DNA of 64,000 nucleotides from Pelagimonas phthalicica (GTDB taxonomy: Bacteria > Pseudomonadota > Alphaproteobacteria > Rhodobacterales > Rhodobacteraceae), in contig NZ_SOAP01000005.1 in the NCBI RefSeq assembly GCF_004364805.1, positions 62,001-126,000 on the forward strand, in the 5' to 3' direction. Position numbers and translations under genes: made by a program. Within the stretch, counting starts at the first letter, position 1, and each line of letters starts with the position of its first letter. This document shows positions 16,928 through 25,787 of the stretch, piece after piece. Below the pieces are notes generated by a model. It was given only the letters and a program-made list of their open reading frames with translations, was not told the DNA's origin and ran no database searches.

Positions 16928-19304
16928 TGGATCGACATCCGTCTCCCCGGCCCTGCTGGCAGCAGACGGAGAGGCGTTTTCGCGGGAGAGCTTTCTGGCA
17001 GAACACCTGCCGTATTTCTCGCGCGTGGCCGATGACGTGCTGATCACGCGCAACGGCGATCTGATGGCGACACTACGCCTTGAGGGCCTCAATCCGATGA
17101 CCACGCCCGACGCGGAACTCGATGCTCTGCGACGGGCGGTCGCCGCCATTGTCGCCCAGACCGGTGACCTCTACGGGTTCTACATTCATCGGATCTCAGT
17201 GCCGCAACATCTGCGCTTACGCCCCATCAAAGGGAATAGCTTTTCAGCGGAGATCGACCGCCGTTGGCAGAAGCACGTCCAAAGCCTTAAGCCTAGAAAA
17301 AAGCAACTCTATCTCACCATCCTGCGCCGCCCGGACCTGACCTCTCGCCTGCCCCTCCTGCGCGGCCTCGCCCGCAAAGGTTGGGTCAAGGACCGTGAAG
17401 CGCGGGCGCAGGAATTGAACGAGGTCGTTGGGTTCTTCGAAGTGGCCCTGGCCAATGCCAGGCCCAAACGGCTGTCCACGTCAGGTGGCGAATGGCTTGG
17501 GTTCCTGAACACGCTGAATTCGGGCTCTTTTGCATCCGTCGCGTTTGGTCAGAGCGCCCTGCCCTTGTCGCATCAACTGGGCGATGTGCGCGCAACCTTT
17601 GAAGGCGACACGGTCCGCATCGACTGCGCCACGACCGGTGCCCACCGCTACGGCTCGCTCTTCAGCATCAAGTCGTACCCGGCCCTGACAGATGTCACCC
17701 TGCTCGATGGGCTCGACCTGCCCCTCGACGTCGTACTCACCAATTCCTTCACCCCGATCCCGACCAATATCATGGCCGAACGCATCCAACGGATCATTCG
17801 CCAGATGCATGCCTCGGACGATGCCGCCGTCTCGCTGCGCGACCAACTCGCCATCGCTGCTGATGATCAGGAAGCGGGGCGTATTGCTTTCGGCAATCAC
17901 CATCTCTCGGTCGCCGTCTATGCCGAGAGCCGTGAGATGCTCGAACGCGCGGCTGCTCAGATCAAACGCGCGGGACAGGAGATCATGGCGGTGATCGTGC
18001 GTGAGAATATGGCGCTGAAAGCCACATACTTTGCGCAGCATCCGGGGAACTTCGGCTACCGGGCACGACGCACACCGATTTCGTCGGTCAACTTCGCGGA
18101 TTTTGCCGCCCTGCATGGCTCGGTCGAAGGACGTGGTAGCGAGGACAGCCCTTGGGGAGACCCCGTGACCGTACTGCCAAGCGTCGGTACGTCCGGGTAC
18201 AGGTTCAATTTTCATGAAGCGGGTGAAATCACGAAGGAACCGACGGTCGGGCACACGCTGGTTCTGGGCCGGACAGGCTCGGGCAAGACCCTGACCACAG
18301 CCTTTCTGGCCGCCCAGTCTCAGCGCGTCGGCACGCGGCTGTTCTTCTTCGACAAGGACCGCGGGCTTGAGATGGCCGTGCGCGCCTTGGGCGGCAAATA
18401 CCACGAGGTCCGCGCCGGTGTGCCCACGGGTCTCAACCCCCTTACTACCGAAACGGACGAGCGTGGACGTGCCTGGCTGTCCGACTGGCTCGGGACACTG
18501 CTCTCCACCCACGGCACCCTGTCTGGTGAACAATCCCGCTATATCCAGAACGCGGTGCGCCAGAATGCGGAAGCCGGAGCTTCGTTGCAGAGTTTCGAGA
18601 GCTTCGAGACGTTGTTCCGCTCGCTCGACGATGGCGGTGAGTTGCAATCCCGCGTGGGTGAATGGGGACCTGGCGGGCGCTATGGTTGGGTCTTTGCTGG
18701 CAGCACCACCGGGAGCGGAGGCGAAACCGCGCTGGCGCTGGACGGTGACATCGTCGGCTTCGACATGACAGAAATCCTCGACATGGCCACCGAACGCATG
18801 GCGGTGCTCTCTTATATTTTCCGCCAGATCGAACGGGTGGTCGAGGACCGCCGCCCCACCATCATCGTGCTCGATGAGGCCTGGAAGCTGCTTGATGACG
18901 CCTATTTCGGGGCGCGGCTGGAAAACTGGCTGGTCACGCTCAGGAAGATGAACTGCGTCGTGATCATGATGACGCAATACCCGAGCCAACTGCGCGAGGC
19001 CCGGGTGGGCAAAACCATCGTTGAAACCGTCCCGACCCAGATCCTCTTTCCCAATGATCGCGCCACACCGGCCGATTACGACTTCCTGCGCGTCTCGGAA
19101 AAGGAAGCCGCCTTGCTCACCCAACCAACCGCGGGCCAGCGGATCGCACTGATCAGATCGGCGGGCGACAGCCTCTTTGTCGACACCGACCTGTCTGCCC
19201 TCGGGGATCTCCTCCCAATCCTCGGGGGCGGGCGCACTGGTGAGACACATGTCGGGTCCGATTGGCGCAACACCCCTTACTTCTGGAGAACAAAATGCGA
19301 GTAA
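16902..19304 (+). CDS. virB4: VirB4-type conjugation ATPase
   Basis: About 800 residues, the typical VirB4/TrbE length. The C-terminal motor domain has Walker A LGRTGSGKTLT and Walker B IIVLDEAW. Other family signs are RDPRGLE-like DKDRGLEMAVRALGG after Walker A, and MMTQYPSQL in the sensor region. It powers pilus biogenesis and DNA transfer at the inner membrane. The start at 16902 (MGVTVLAPDG) is favoured; an upstream in-frame start at 16866 would overlap virB3 further. A 589-residue antisense frame at 17481-19250 is a composition artefact. The stop overlaps the next lipoprotein gene by ten bases. Confidence 0.95.
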   Translation: MGVTVLAPDGSTSVSPALLAADGEAFSRESFLAEHLPYFSRVADDVLITRNGDLMATLRLEGLNPMTTPDAELDALRRAVAAIVAQTGDLYGFYIHRISVPQHLRLRPIKGNSFSAEIDRRWQKHVQSLKPRKKQLYLTILRRPDLTSRLPLLRGLARKGWVKDREARAQELNEVVGFFEVALANARPKRLSTSGGEWLGFLNTLNSGSFASVAFGQSALPLSHQLGDVRATFEGDTVRIDCATTGAHRYGSLFSIKSYPALTDVTLLDGLDLPLDVVLTNSFTPIPTNIMAERIQRIIRQMHASDDAAVSLRDQLAIAADDQEAGRIAFGNHHLSVAVYAESREMLERAAAQIKRAGQEIMAVIVRENMALKATYFAQHPGNFGYRARRTPISSVNFADFAALHGSVEGRGSEDSPWGDPVTVLPSVGTSGYRFNFHEAGEITKEPTVGHTLVLGRTGSGKTLTTAFLAAQSQRVGTRLFFFDKDRGLEMAVRALGGKYHEVRAGVPTGLNPLTTETDERGRAWLSDWLGTLLSTHGTLSGEQSRYIQNAVRQNAEAGASLQSFESFETLFRSLDDGGELQSRVGEWGPGGRYGWVFAGSTTGSGGETALALDGDIVGFDMTEILDMATERMAVLSYIFRQIERVVEDRRPTIIVLDEAWKLLDDAYFGARLENWLVTLRKMNCVVIMMTQYPSQLREARVGKTIVETVPTQILFPNDRATPADYDFLRVSEKEAALLTQPTAGQRIALIRSAGDSLFVDTDLSALGDLLPILGGGRTGETHVGSDWRNTPYFWRTKCE

Positions 19305-19495
19305 CTTTGTTACTGATGGCCTTTCTCAGCGTTGCCGCCTGTGAGCGCTACACCGAGAAAACCTCACCGTGTTTCAGTAAGAACGGTGAACCCGTTGTAT
19401 CGCGCAATGTGATGACGCCGCTCTCACTTTCATTCTCGGCAAAACCACCCGACCCCACCAAGGATTGCAACTTCGAGCCAGTGAACGGCAGCTGA
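19295..19495 (+). CDS. Small outer-membrane lipoprotein, VirB7-like position
   Basis: A 66-residue lipoprotein: hydrophobic leader MRVTLLLMAFLSVAAC with the lipobox ending at Cys16, then a polar body with two more cysteines. Position between virB4 and the virB5 region and its size suggest a VirB7 role, stabilising VirB9 at the outer membrane, but sequence alone does not prove it. The start has CTGGAGA upstream and overlaps virB4; its stop overlaps the next start (TGATG). Confidence 0.7.
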   Translation: MRVTLLLMAFLSVAACERYTEKTSPCFSKNGEPVVSRNVMTPLSLSFSAKPPDPTKDCNFEPVNGS

Positions 19496-20601
19496 TGCAT
19501 CGCGTATTCCTCATATGTGCGGGCCTATGCTGGGCTCCCTCGGTTGGACTGGCCCAGGGCGTTCCGACCCAGGACAACTCCGGAATTGGCCGGCTTGTGG
19601 CGATCCTGGGCGGTCTCGGCGAGGACATGTCGGTCCAGCGCGAGACAACTTCAACCCAGGACCAACTGGCCGAGGTTCAGGCAGATCAGCTGCGCGTGCT
19701 CGAAGAGATGACCGCCGCCATGACAGGCACCGGTTTCAATATCGCCAGTCTGGAAACCGGCGGCAGCTTTCCCGCCGCAGAAATCTATCCCGCCGTCAGC
19801 AATCACCCGATGGATGCCCGCCTCTTTGGCGAGGGACGTGAGACCATCGAGATGATGATCGTGCGTGTCGCCGGCGAGTTCGCTGGCGCGCCGGGGGTGG
19901 CCCGAGCCGGATTGTCGCCAACTCAGTGGCGTTGCCTGTTTCAGGCGCTGATCAAGCAGGAAAGCCGGTTCAGCGTCACCGCGCAAAGCCCGGTTGGTGC
20001 CTACGGCCTCACCCAGCTCATGCCCGGAACTGCCTCGGATATGGGCGTCGACCGCTATGACGTGATGGACAATCTGCGTGGCGGGGCACGCTATATCACC
20101 ACCCAGCTGAACCGCTTCGGAACCATCCCGAATGCGCTCGCCGCCTACAATGCCGGACCCGGACGCGTCATCGAATTTGGCGGCGTACCGCCCTTCAAGG
20201 AAACCCAGGGCTACGTCCGCAATATCTCGAAGTCCTACAATGAATATCTCGCCGTGATTGGTGGCGCCGATGCGCTTGGCACATTGACCCCGACCGACAT
20301 GGCGCTGGCCGAATATTCGAACATCTCGGATGCCAGCCTTTACTACGCCGCCGATGCGCATGCGACGACCGAGCAGGTCGTCAACCGTCTCGCTGCGATC
20401 ATTCGCCAGATCGATGCGCAGCCCAATGTCAAGGCGGCGATGGAGCTCAACACCTACGCGCGGGCCGAAATCGCCCGCATCCTCTCTCTCCGCATGCGCC
20501 TGATGGCAGCGAACCAGACCCGAGAAGCGGCGCACACCCAGCACCTGATGGTGGACCGGTTGGAGGAACGAAAATTTATGGCCATGGAGGTTTCTGAATG
20601 A
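19495..20601 (+). CDS. VirB5-like protein with an inserted lytic transglycosylase domain
   Basis: A 368-residue exported protein. The signal peptide ends near GLA-QGVPT. Residues 20-80 are a charged helical section starting QGVPTQD, as in the next gene (QGVPTFD). Residues 145-260 are an SLT domain with catalytic Glu156 (IKQESRFS), GAYGLTQLMPGTA and ALAAYNAGPGRV. Residues 290-368 are helical and end DRLEERKFMAMEVSE, matching the end of the next protein (LAAERKFRSMEVPE). It therefore looks like a VirB5 scaffold carrying a transglycosylase. It may localise wall cleavage to the pilus tip complex. Adjacent starts and stops overlap on both sides. Confidence 0.82.
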   Translation: MHRVFLICAGLCWAPSVGLAQGVPTQDNSGIGRLVAILGGLGEDMSVQRETTSTQDQLAEVQADQLRVLEEMTAAMTGTGFNIASLETGGSFPAAEIYPAVSNHPMDARLFGEGRETIEMMIVRVAGEFAGAPGVARAGLSPTQWRCLFQALIKQESRFSVTAQSPVGAYGLTQLMPGTASDMGVDRYDVMDNLRGGARYITTQLNRFGTIPNALAAYNAGPGRVIEFGGVPPFKETQGYVRNISKSYNEYLAVIGGADALGTLTPTDMALAEYSNISDASLYYAADAHATTEQVVNRLAAIIRQIDAQPNVKAAMELNTYARAEIARILSLRMRLMAANQTREAAHTQHLMVDRLEERKFMAMEVSE

Positions 20602-21389
20602 AACGATTTCTATTGAGTGCGAGCTCGGCGCTTGCCCTCTCCGCATCTTCAGTCATTATTTCAGGCCTCGTTACCCCGGCCAACGCTCAAGGTGTCCCAA
20701 CGTTCGACGGACAGCAGCTGCGCCAACTGGTCCTGCAGATCGAACACATGGCCGAGGATCTGAATGTCCAGCTCGAGCAGCTGGCCACCATGCGGCAGGA
20801 GCTGGAAACCCAACTCTCCCAGCTTCTGAACCTCGAGGCCCAGCTCCGCTCCCTGATCGAAGGCTCCGGTGTCGGAGAGCTCTTTGCCACCATCGAGGAG
20901 TTCGAACGCCTCAAGGGTAAACTCATTGCCCCCATGACCACGCTGCAATCCCTTGCGGAAGGGGATTTCCTGTCCGGCTTTGTCGATGGCGCCGATCTCT
21001 CGCGGCAGGTTGAATCCGTTCTGCGCGGCTCAGGCCTGACATCGGAAAGCCTCGCCACTCTGTCATCATCATCTGAGCCCGCAGACACGCGCCTCGCCAC
21101 CTCCGCCGGGGCCAGCGCGATGCTGTCGGTCGCCGCCCAGGAAAGCCATGAAGAAGCCGGCGCCAGTCTGGAGCGTATTGAAACCATGGTTGGGCTGATT
21201 AACGATCAGGACGGGTTGCGGGCTGCGGTCGATCTCAACACCCGTGTCACGGCAGAACTGGGGATCATCATGACCCAGATCTGGCGCCTTGAAGCCGCGC
21301 AAGGCGTGAGCGCGGGCCAACTCGGCGTGGTCGATGCCGCCACCCTCGCCGCCGAGCGCAAATTCCGTTCCATGGAGGTCCCAGAATGA
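20598..21389 (+). CDS. virB5: VirB5-type minor pilin / pilus-tip protein
   Basis: A 263-residue exported protein with a signal peptide ending in TPANA-QGVPT. It is followed by long helices, including a coiled-coil-like stretch rich in Leu, Glu and Gln (about residues 35-80). The C terminus, AAERKFRSMEV, is typical of VirB5/TrbJ-like proteins. It is expected at the pilus tip and to contact recipients. The ATGA overlap with the preceding hybrid gene and the next gene shows translational coupling. It shares both ends with the upstream hybrid, suggesting duplication. Confidence 0.82.
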   Translation: MKRFLLSASSALALSASSVIISGLVTPANAQGVPTFDGQQLRQLVLQIEHMAEDLNVQLEQLATMRQELETQLSQLLNLEAQLRSLIEGSGVGELFATIEEFERLKGKLIAPMTTLQSLAEGDFLSGFVDGADLSRQVESVLRGSGLTSESLATLSSSSEPADTRLATSAGASAMLSVAAQESHEEAGASLERIETMVGLINDQDGLRAAVDLNTRVTAELGIIMTQIWRLEAAQGVSAGQLGVVDAATLAAERKFRSMEVPE

Positions 21390-21865
21390 GACGGGACGCC
21401 GTCAGCGGGTGGAACGCCCACGTCGATCGGTGCGCCACCAGCGCACGGGACGCCGTTGGAGGGTGGACCGTCCCAAACGGGCGAAACGCCATCGCCGCCA
21501 TTGGGTGTCTATTGGTCCTTTCTACGCCACTCGCCGCCCAGACCTCCGGCGGGTTCGAAACCATGGCGCAACATGAGGAAACAGCCCAAGCCTGTATTGT
21601 GCCGCGACCACCGCGTGATCTCGCCAAGACCGCCTATATTCGCAACGGTTATCGCGCGATCCTGCGTATTCTTGCCGTGCGCCTTTGGCAGGAAACTGGC
21701 AGTTGCGACTGCGTAATCAACGACATCACCTGGGACCAAGTGGTGTTAAAGGGAGAAGAGTTCGTGACCAGAAACGATCCTCTCCGTCCCTTCGATACCT
21801 CAGAATTGCGTCTGCTGGCCGACAGCCTGGAAGCCGAGCGAACTGCGGCCTGCAAGGTCGACTGA
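21386..21865 (+). CDS. Hypothetical exported protein of the virB operon
   Basis: A 159-residue protein with no recognised family. The likely hydrophobic export segment is internal (IAAIGCLLVLSTPLAAQ, about residues 36-52), after an odd polar N terminus encoded by an imperfect direct repeat (ACGGGACGCCGT at about 21390 and 21448). The true start may therefore be downstream of the annotated ATG, which overlaps the virB5 stop. The mature part has three or four cysteines, including CDCVIND. A periplasmic role in the secretion system is likely from context only. Confidence 0.6.
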   Translation: MRRDAVSGWNAHVDRCATSARDAVGGWTVPNGRNAIAAIGCLLVLSTPLAAQTSGGFETMAQHEETAQACIVPRPPRDLAKTAYIRNGYRAILRILAVRLWQETGSCDCVINDITWDQVVLKGEEFVTRNDPLRPFDTSELRLLADSLEAERTAACKVD

Positions 21866-21866
21866 C

Positions 21867-22892
21867 GTGGGGATCATCCGCGATATCCTTTCCCAAGTCG
21901 ATGACGCCGTCGACAGTGTGGCCGAGTCAGGCTTTGCCGATGGCGCGGGCGTAGTCGGAGACGTGATCTCGGCCGGTGCCGTCGTTCTTCTGATCTTGCT
22001 CGGCATCAATGTGGTCATGCAACTACGCCCAATGACATTCGGGAGCAGCTTTGCATTTGGCATCAAGCTCGCATTGGTGTCGATATTTGCGCAGAGCTGG
22101 GACAACTTTGCCGTCATCTACAATATCGCCACGTCGGTCCCGGATAGTTTGGGTGCGGCTATTCTCGATCTCACCGACAGCGGTGACGAAGCCGGAGTCT
22201 ACGAAAGCCTCGATTCCATGGTGAACCGTATCACCGCCTATGGTGATGCGATCGGCGACAATGCGGGCTGGGTATTCGGTGCGGTCCTCGGCGCGATCTT
22301 CTTCGTGCTCTCGGCGATCTTCGCCGCTGTCACCGCCGGGATCATCGCCTTTGCCAAGATCGTCTTCACCCTGATGATCGTCATCGCGCCCTTCATGATC
22401 CTGGCTTCACTCTTCAAACCCACCCAATCGCTCTTCGAGGCCTGGTCCCGCGCCACGATTGGCTACGCGCTCATGCCCGTGGCCGCTGCGGGGGCAGCCG
22501 GGATCATCGTCGCTATTGCCGAGAGCATCGGAGCCTCATCGGCCGATCCGGACAATGTCGCGACAATCAGCCTGATCCTGCCCTTCCTCGTCATCCTGAT
22601 CCTGAGCGCTGGCATCATGGCTTCGGTGCCCTACATCGCCTCAAACCTGACCGGTGTGGTCGGCATCGCCTCCAATGCCATTGGTCTGACAGGACTGGCA
22701 CGGCAAGGCGTCGTCAACGCGGGTGCATATGGAACCGGTGGAGCTGCGCGCGTGGCCACCGGGAAAACACCCCATGAGTTGCGCCACGCCACCAGTGACG
22801 GGGTTATCAAAACCGGTCAGGCCATCCGCCAAACACCCGGCGCACTCCTTGCCAGCGCCAAATCCTTTCGCAATCCCAACCAGACACCCTGA
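21867..22892 (+). CDS. virB6: VirB6-type polytopic membrane protein
   Basis: A 341-residue inner-membrane channel component of the VirB6/TrbL family. It has at least five hydrophobic segments, e.g. VISAGAVVLLILLGINVVM, AVLGAIFFVLSAIFAAVTAGI and IVFTLMIVIAPFMILASLF, with a conserved-looking FEAWSRATIGYALMPV loop. GTG at 21867 is the likely start, two bases after the preceding stop. The C-terminal 60 residues are polar and rich in Gly, Ala and Thr. It forms part of the translocation channel with VirB8 and VirB10. Confidence 0.88.
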   Translation: MGIIRDILSQVDDAVDSVAESGFADGAGVVGDVISAGAVVLLILLGINVVMQLRPMTFGSSFAFGIKLALVSIFAQSWDNFAVIYNIATSVPDSLGAAILDLTDSGDEAGVYESLDSMVNRITAYGDAIGDNAGWVFGAVLGAIFFVLSAIFAAVTAGIIAFAKIVFTLMIVIAPFMILASLFKPTQSLFEAWSRATIGYALMPVAAAGAAGIIVAIAESIGASSADPDNVATISLILPFLVILILSAGIMASVPYIASNLTGVVGIASNAIGLTGLARQGVVNAGAYGTGGAARVATGKTPHELRHATSDGVIKTGQAIRQTPGALLASAKSFRNPNQTP

Positions 22893-22898
22893 CACATC

Positions 22899-23555
22899 AT
22901 GAGCAAAGCACGTGACGCCTTCGAGGCGGATTTCATCTATGGGCCGCGACGGCGAGAACGGTTTGCATATTTTGTGGCCGCTGCGGGCATTATCGTCGGG
23001 CTGGCCGGATTTCTCGGCGCGGTTTCTCTCTTCCCCCTCAAAACCATCGAGACATTTGTGGTCGTGGTCGACAAGGAAACCGGTGAGATGGACCGCGTCT
23101 CGCAGGTCGCCGCCCTCACCCTCGATGAAAGCGATGCCATCATCCAGGCCAATCTGGTCGCTTACGTCGATGATCGGGAAACCTATGACCTCACCGATGG
23201 CGAGCAGCGCATCAACTCGGTGCTTGATCGCTCTGACAACGACGCCGCCCGCACCCTGCGCGATCTCTGGTCCTCGACCAACGAGGACTACCCAATTGCG
23301 GTCTATGGGCGTGAAGCCAAGATCGACGTGGTCATTCGCTCGGTGAACCAGATCGAACCTGGCGTTGCCCAGGTCCGCTTTACCCGCACGCTCCGGCGGG
23401 AGCGCGACACCCGCACCGTGACCCGACCTTACGTCGCCACCCTTGCCTATGAGTTCCGCCCGGAAACCCGCCAACGCCTGCAGGATGTCTGGGCCAACCC
23501 GCTCGGCTTTGTCGTGACCTCCTACCGCGTCGATGCTGAAACCCTCGAGAATTGA
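22899..23555 (+). CDS. virB8: VirB8-type periplasmic assembly protein
   Basis: A 218-residue bitopic protein: short cytoplasmic N terminus (FEADFIYGPRRRERFAYFV), one transmembrane helix (about residues 27-47), then the NTF2-like VirB8 periplasmic domain, including VVVDKETGEMDRV and DLWSSTNEDYPIAVYG. It nucleates assembly of the inner-membrane complex. It lies six bases after virB6 and six before virB9 in a strict virB6-8-9-10-11 order. Confidence 0.92.
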   Translation: MSKARDAFEADFIYGPRRRERFAYFVAAAGIIVGLAGFLGAVSLFPLKTIETFVVVVDKETGEMDRVSQVAALTLDESDAIIQANLVAYVDDRETYDLTDGEQRINSVLDRSDNDAARTLRDLWSSTNEDYPIAVYGREAKIDVVIRSVNQIEPGVAQVRFTRTLRRERDTRTVTRPYVATLAYEFRPETRQRLQDVWANPLGFVVTSYRVDAETLEN

Positions 23556-23561
23556 TTTCCC

Positions 23562-24281
23562 ATGAAGCTCATTATAGCACTCCTGCTCGCCGCATCCCTC
23601 CCCACCCTGGTATCCGCCGAGGCCACACCGCAGGGTGGACCGCTTGATGTCCGCATCCGCTACGCCACATATAATGTGAACCAGGTCTTCCGGATCGAAA
23701 CCGACCTGCGCCACTCGACCACAATCCACTTCGGACGTGGAGAACGGTTTGAAGCCGTCATTGTGGGCGACACGGAAAGCTTTCAGGTCGATCCGGTCCC
23801 CGAGCTTGGCAATGTGCTGACGATCAAACCACATGTGGCCAGGGCGTCTACCAACATGACGGTGATCACCAATCGGCGGGCCTATTCCTTCCATTTACGC
23901 GAAGGGTCGATACCGAACCGCACAGGCATGTTTTTCGAGGTGCGGTTCAAATACCCCGACGAGGCACGCCGTTCGCGTCCCGGCACGGCAAAGGGCTTCG
24001 AGGCACCGCGCAACTATGCCTATCTCGTCTCTGGCGCAAGCGATTTTCGACCGGCATCGGTCTATGACGATGGGCGCTACACCTATTTCACCTTCCCGGA
24101 AAACACCCGACAGCCCGCGATCTTCAAGGCCGACGACCAGGGTCGCGAACGCACGGTCAACTGGACGCAGGATGGCAATACCGTCCGGGTGCTCGGTGTG
24201 AACGATTTCTGGACATTGCGAATCGATGACGAGGCGCTCTGCATCGCGCGGGATCAATCCGCCATTTACGTGAGCAATTGA
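23562..24281 (+). CDS. virB9: VirB9-type outer-membrane complex protein
   Basis: A 239-residue exported protein with a signal peptide ending near LVSA-EATP. The N-terminal beta-rich domain has VRIRYATYNVNQVFRIETDL. The C-terminal domain contains YAYLVSGASDFRPASVYDDG and TYFTFPENTRQPAIF, the VirB9 pattern that binds VirB7 and VirB10. It forms the outer-membrane core of the secretion channel. The virB10 ATG follows three bases after its stop. Confidence 0.92.
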   Translation: MKLIIALLLAASLPTLVSAEATPQGGPLDVRIRYATYNVNQVFRIETDLRHSTTIHFGRGERFEAVIVGDTESFQVDPVPELGNVLTIKPHVARASTNMTVITNRRAYSFHLREGSIPNRTGMFFEVRFKYPDEARRSRPGTAKGFEAPRNYAYLVSGASDFRPASVYDDGRYTYFTFPENTRQPAIFKADDQGRERTVNWTQDGNTVRVLGVNDFWTLRIDDEALCIARDQSAIYVSN

Positions 24282-24283
24282 CC

Positions 24284-25708
24284 ATGGCCGACGATCCTGA
24301 TCTGCAAAAGCGCCTCGACACGTTCAAGGATGGCAAGACGAAACCCCGGTCCGGTGGTCTCGGCGTAGGAGCATTGGCCATTGCGCTAGGACTTGGTGGT
24401 GCTGGTGTGGCCTATTGGCTTGCCACCACAACACAGGACAGCCCCACCCCGCTCGAAACTTCCGAAGTGACCCCGTTCCAGGACGGGCGTCCGGGAAGCG
24501 GGCGGTTGGAGTTTCCGCCTGATGAGACAGATCGGCGCGTCAATGATGCGCTCATTGCCGTCGAGGAAGCCCTCGAGGTACCCGCTGCCCCTGCCCCGGA
24601 ACCAAGTCGCGAAGTTCTCGACGAGTTGGCACGTCTGCGCGAGGCCCTCGCCGCCAGCCAATCTGAACGCAATGCGGAAATCCAGGCCGCTGTTGGGGAT
24701 CTGCGCGAAGCCTTTGATGCCCAGACCAAGGCGCTGGAGGCACAGATCGCGGAACGGGAGCGTGAATTGACAGCACTCGAGCGCGAAGGTGATGCAAAGC
24801 TTTCCGGGCTTCAAAGCCTGCTCGACGCCGAGCGCGCGCAACGCGAGGCGCTGGAAGCCGAGCTTCAGCAGGGTGCGCTGATTGCCGATCAACGGCTGTT
24901 GGAAGAACGTCGACGGCAAGAAGAAGAGCAACGCCGACGTGAAGCCGAGCGCGCAGCCTCAGAATTGCTGGCAGCCCAGATACGGTCGCCCGCAGTCGTG
25001 TATTCGGATGGTCAGGCGAATGCGGCTTCAGGCACAACAACTGCCAGCACCACGGGCGCAAGCGCGCCCCTGAATGAGAACGAGGCCTATTTGCAGACCG
25101 CGGCCCGCCCTCTTGAGATCGAAGAGGCCGCGCGCATGGAGTTCCCGGATCGCACGCTCGCGCAAGGCTCGGTGATCCAGGCAGCGCTGCAAACCGCGAT
25201 CAACAGCGACTTGCCAGGCAATGTGGTGGCAGTCGTCTCTGAACCTGTTCCGGCCTTTTCCGGAGACCGGATCCTGATCCCACGAGGATCGCGTCTCTTC
25301 GGCCAGTATCGCTCTGGTATCGAAGTCGGCCAGAAGCGAATCCTGATTCTCTGGACTCGCATTCTCACACCCGACGGAATCTCCATCAATATCGCCTCTG
25401 TCGGCGCTGACCGCCTTGGCCGCTCCGGCATGACCGGCCTCGTCGACACCAAATTCCTGGAACGCTTTGGTGGCGCCGCGCTGATCTCGATCATCGGGGC
25501 TGCCCCCTCCGTAGCCGCAGATCGGGTCAGTGACGAAACCGCATCCGATGTTCTTTCGGATATTGGCTCAGACCTGTCTGACGCCACCAGTTCCGTCATC
25601 GCCGATCAGGTCTCGATGTCGCCGACGATCTATGTGGATCAGGGCGCGGGTGTGACCGTGCTGGTGGACAGGGATGTGGTTATCTACCGGGATTCCGGGT
25701 CGCACTAG
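24284..25708 (+). CDS. virB10: VirB10-type core complex protein
   Basis: A 474-residue protein: cytoplasmic tail, one transmembrane helix (about residues 25-45, GVGALAIALGLGGAGVAYWLA), and a long charged coiled coil of Glu/Arg/Ala repeats (about 100-225). The C-terminal TrbI/VirB10 beta-barrel has QGSVIQAALQTAINSDLPGN and ILIPRGSRLFGQYRSG. It spans both membranes and transmits energy from the ATPases. A TTG at 24278 could extend it by two residues but ATG at 24284 is preferred. It is followed by a 13-bp inverted repeat before virB11. Confidence 0.93.
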   Translation: MADDPDLQKRLDTFKDGKTKPRSGGLGVGALAIALGLGGAGVAYWLATTTQDSPTPLETSEVTPFQDGRPGSGRLEFPPDETDRRVNDALIAVEEALEVPAAPAPEPSREVLDELARLREALAASQSERNAEIQAAVGDLREAFDAQTKALEAQIAERERELTALEREGDAKLSGLQSLLDAERAQREALEAELQQGALIADQRLLEERRRQEEEQRRREAERAASELLAAQIRSPAVVYSDGQANAASGTTTASTTGASAPLNENEAYLQTAARPLEIEEAARMEFPDRTLAQGSVIQAALQTAINSDLPGNVVAVVSEPVPAFSGDRILIPRGSRLFGQYRSGIEVGQKRILILWTRILTPDGISINIASVGADRLGRSGMTGLVDTKFLERFGGAALISIIGAAPSVAADRVSDETASDVLSDIGSDLSDATSSVIADQVSMSPTIYVDQGAGVTVLVDRDVVIYRDSGSH

Positions 25709-25716
25709 TCAAAAAG

Positions 25717-25765
25717 GATCGGCTTTCGCGTTCGAGCCAAAGGCGAGAAGCAGCGAAAGCCGATC
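25717..25765 (+). repeat. 13-bp perfect inverted repeat between virB10 and virB11
   Basis: GATCGGCTTTCGC at 25717-25729 pairs perfectly with GCGAAAGCCGATC at 25753-25765, loop 23 bases. No T run follows, so it is more likely an mRNA stability or processing element than a terminator. It fills the only sizeable gap in the late virB operon (79 bases) and lies 22 bases before the virB11 start. Confidence 0.8.
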
Positions 25766-25787
25766 TTACAAAACCGGAAACACCGAA

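Noticed and set aside
17481-19250. Long antisense open frame (589 aa) opposite virB4
   Set aside because: Shadow of the strongly supported VirB4 frame in GC-rich DNA; no domain and no ribosome binding site.
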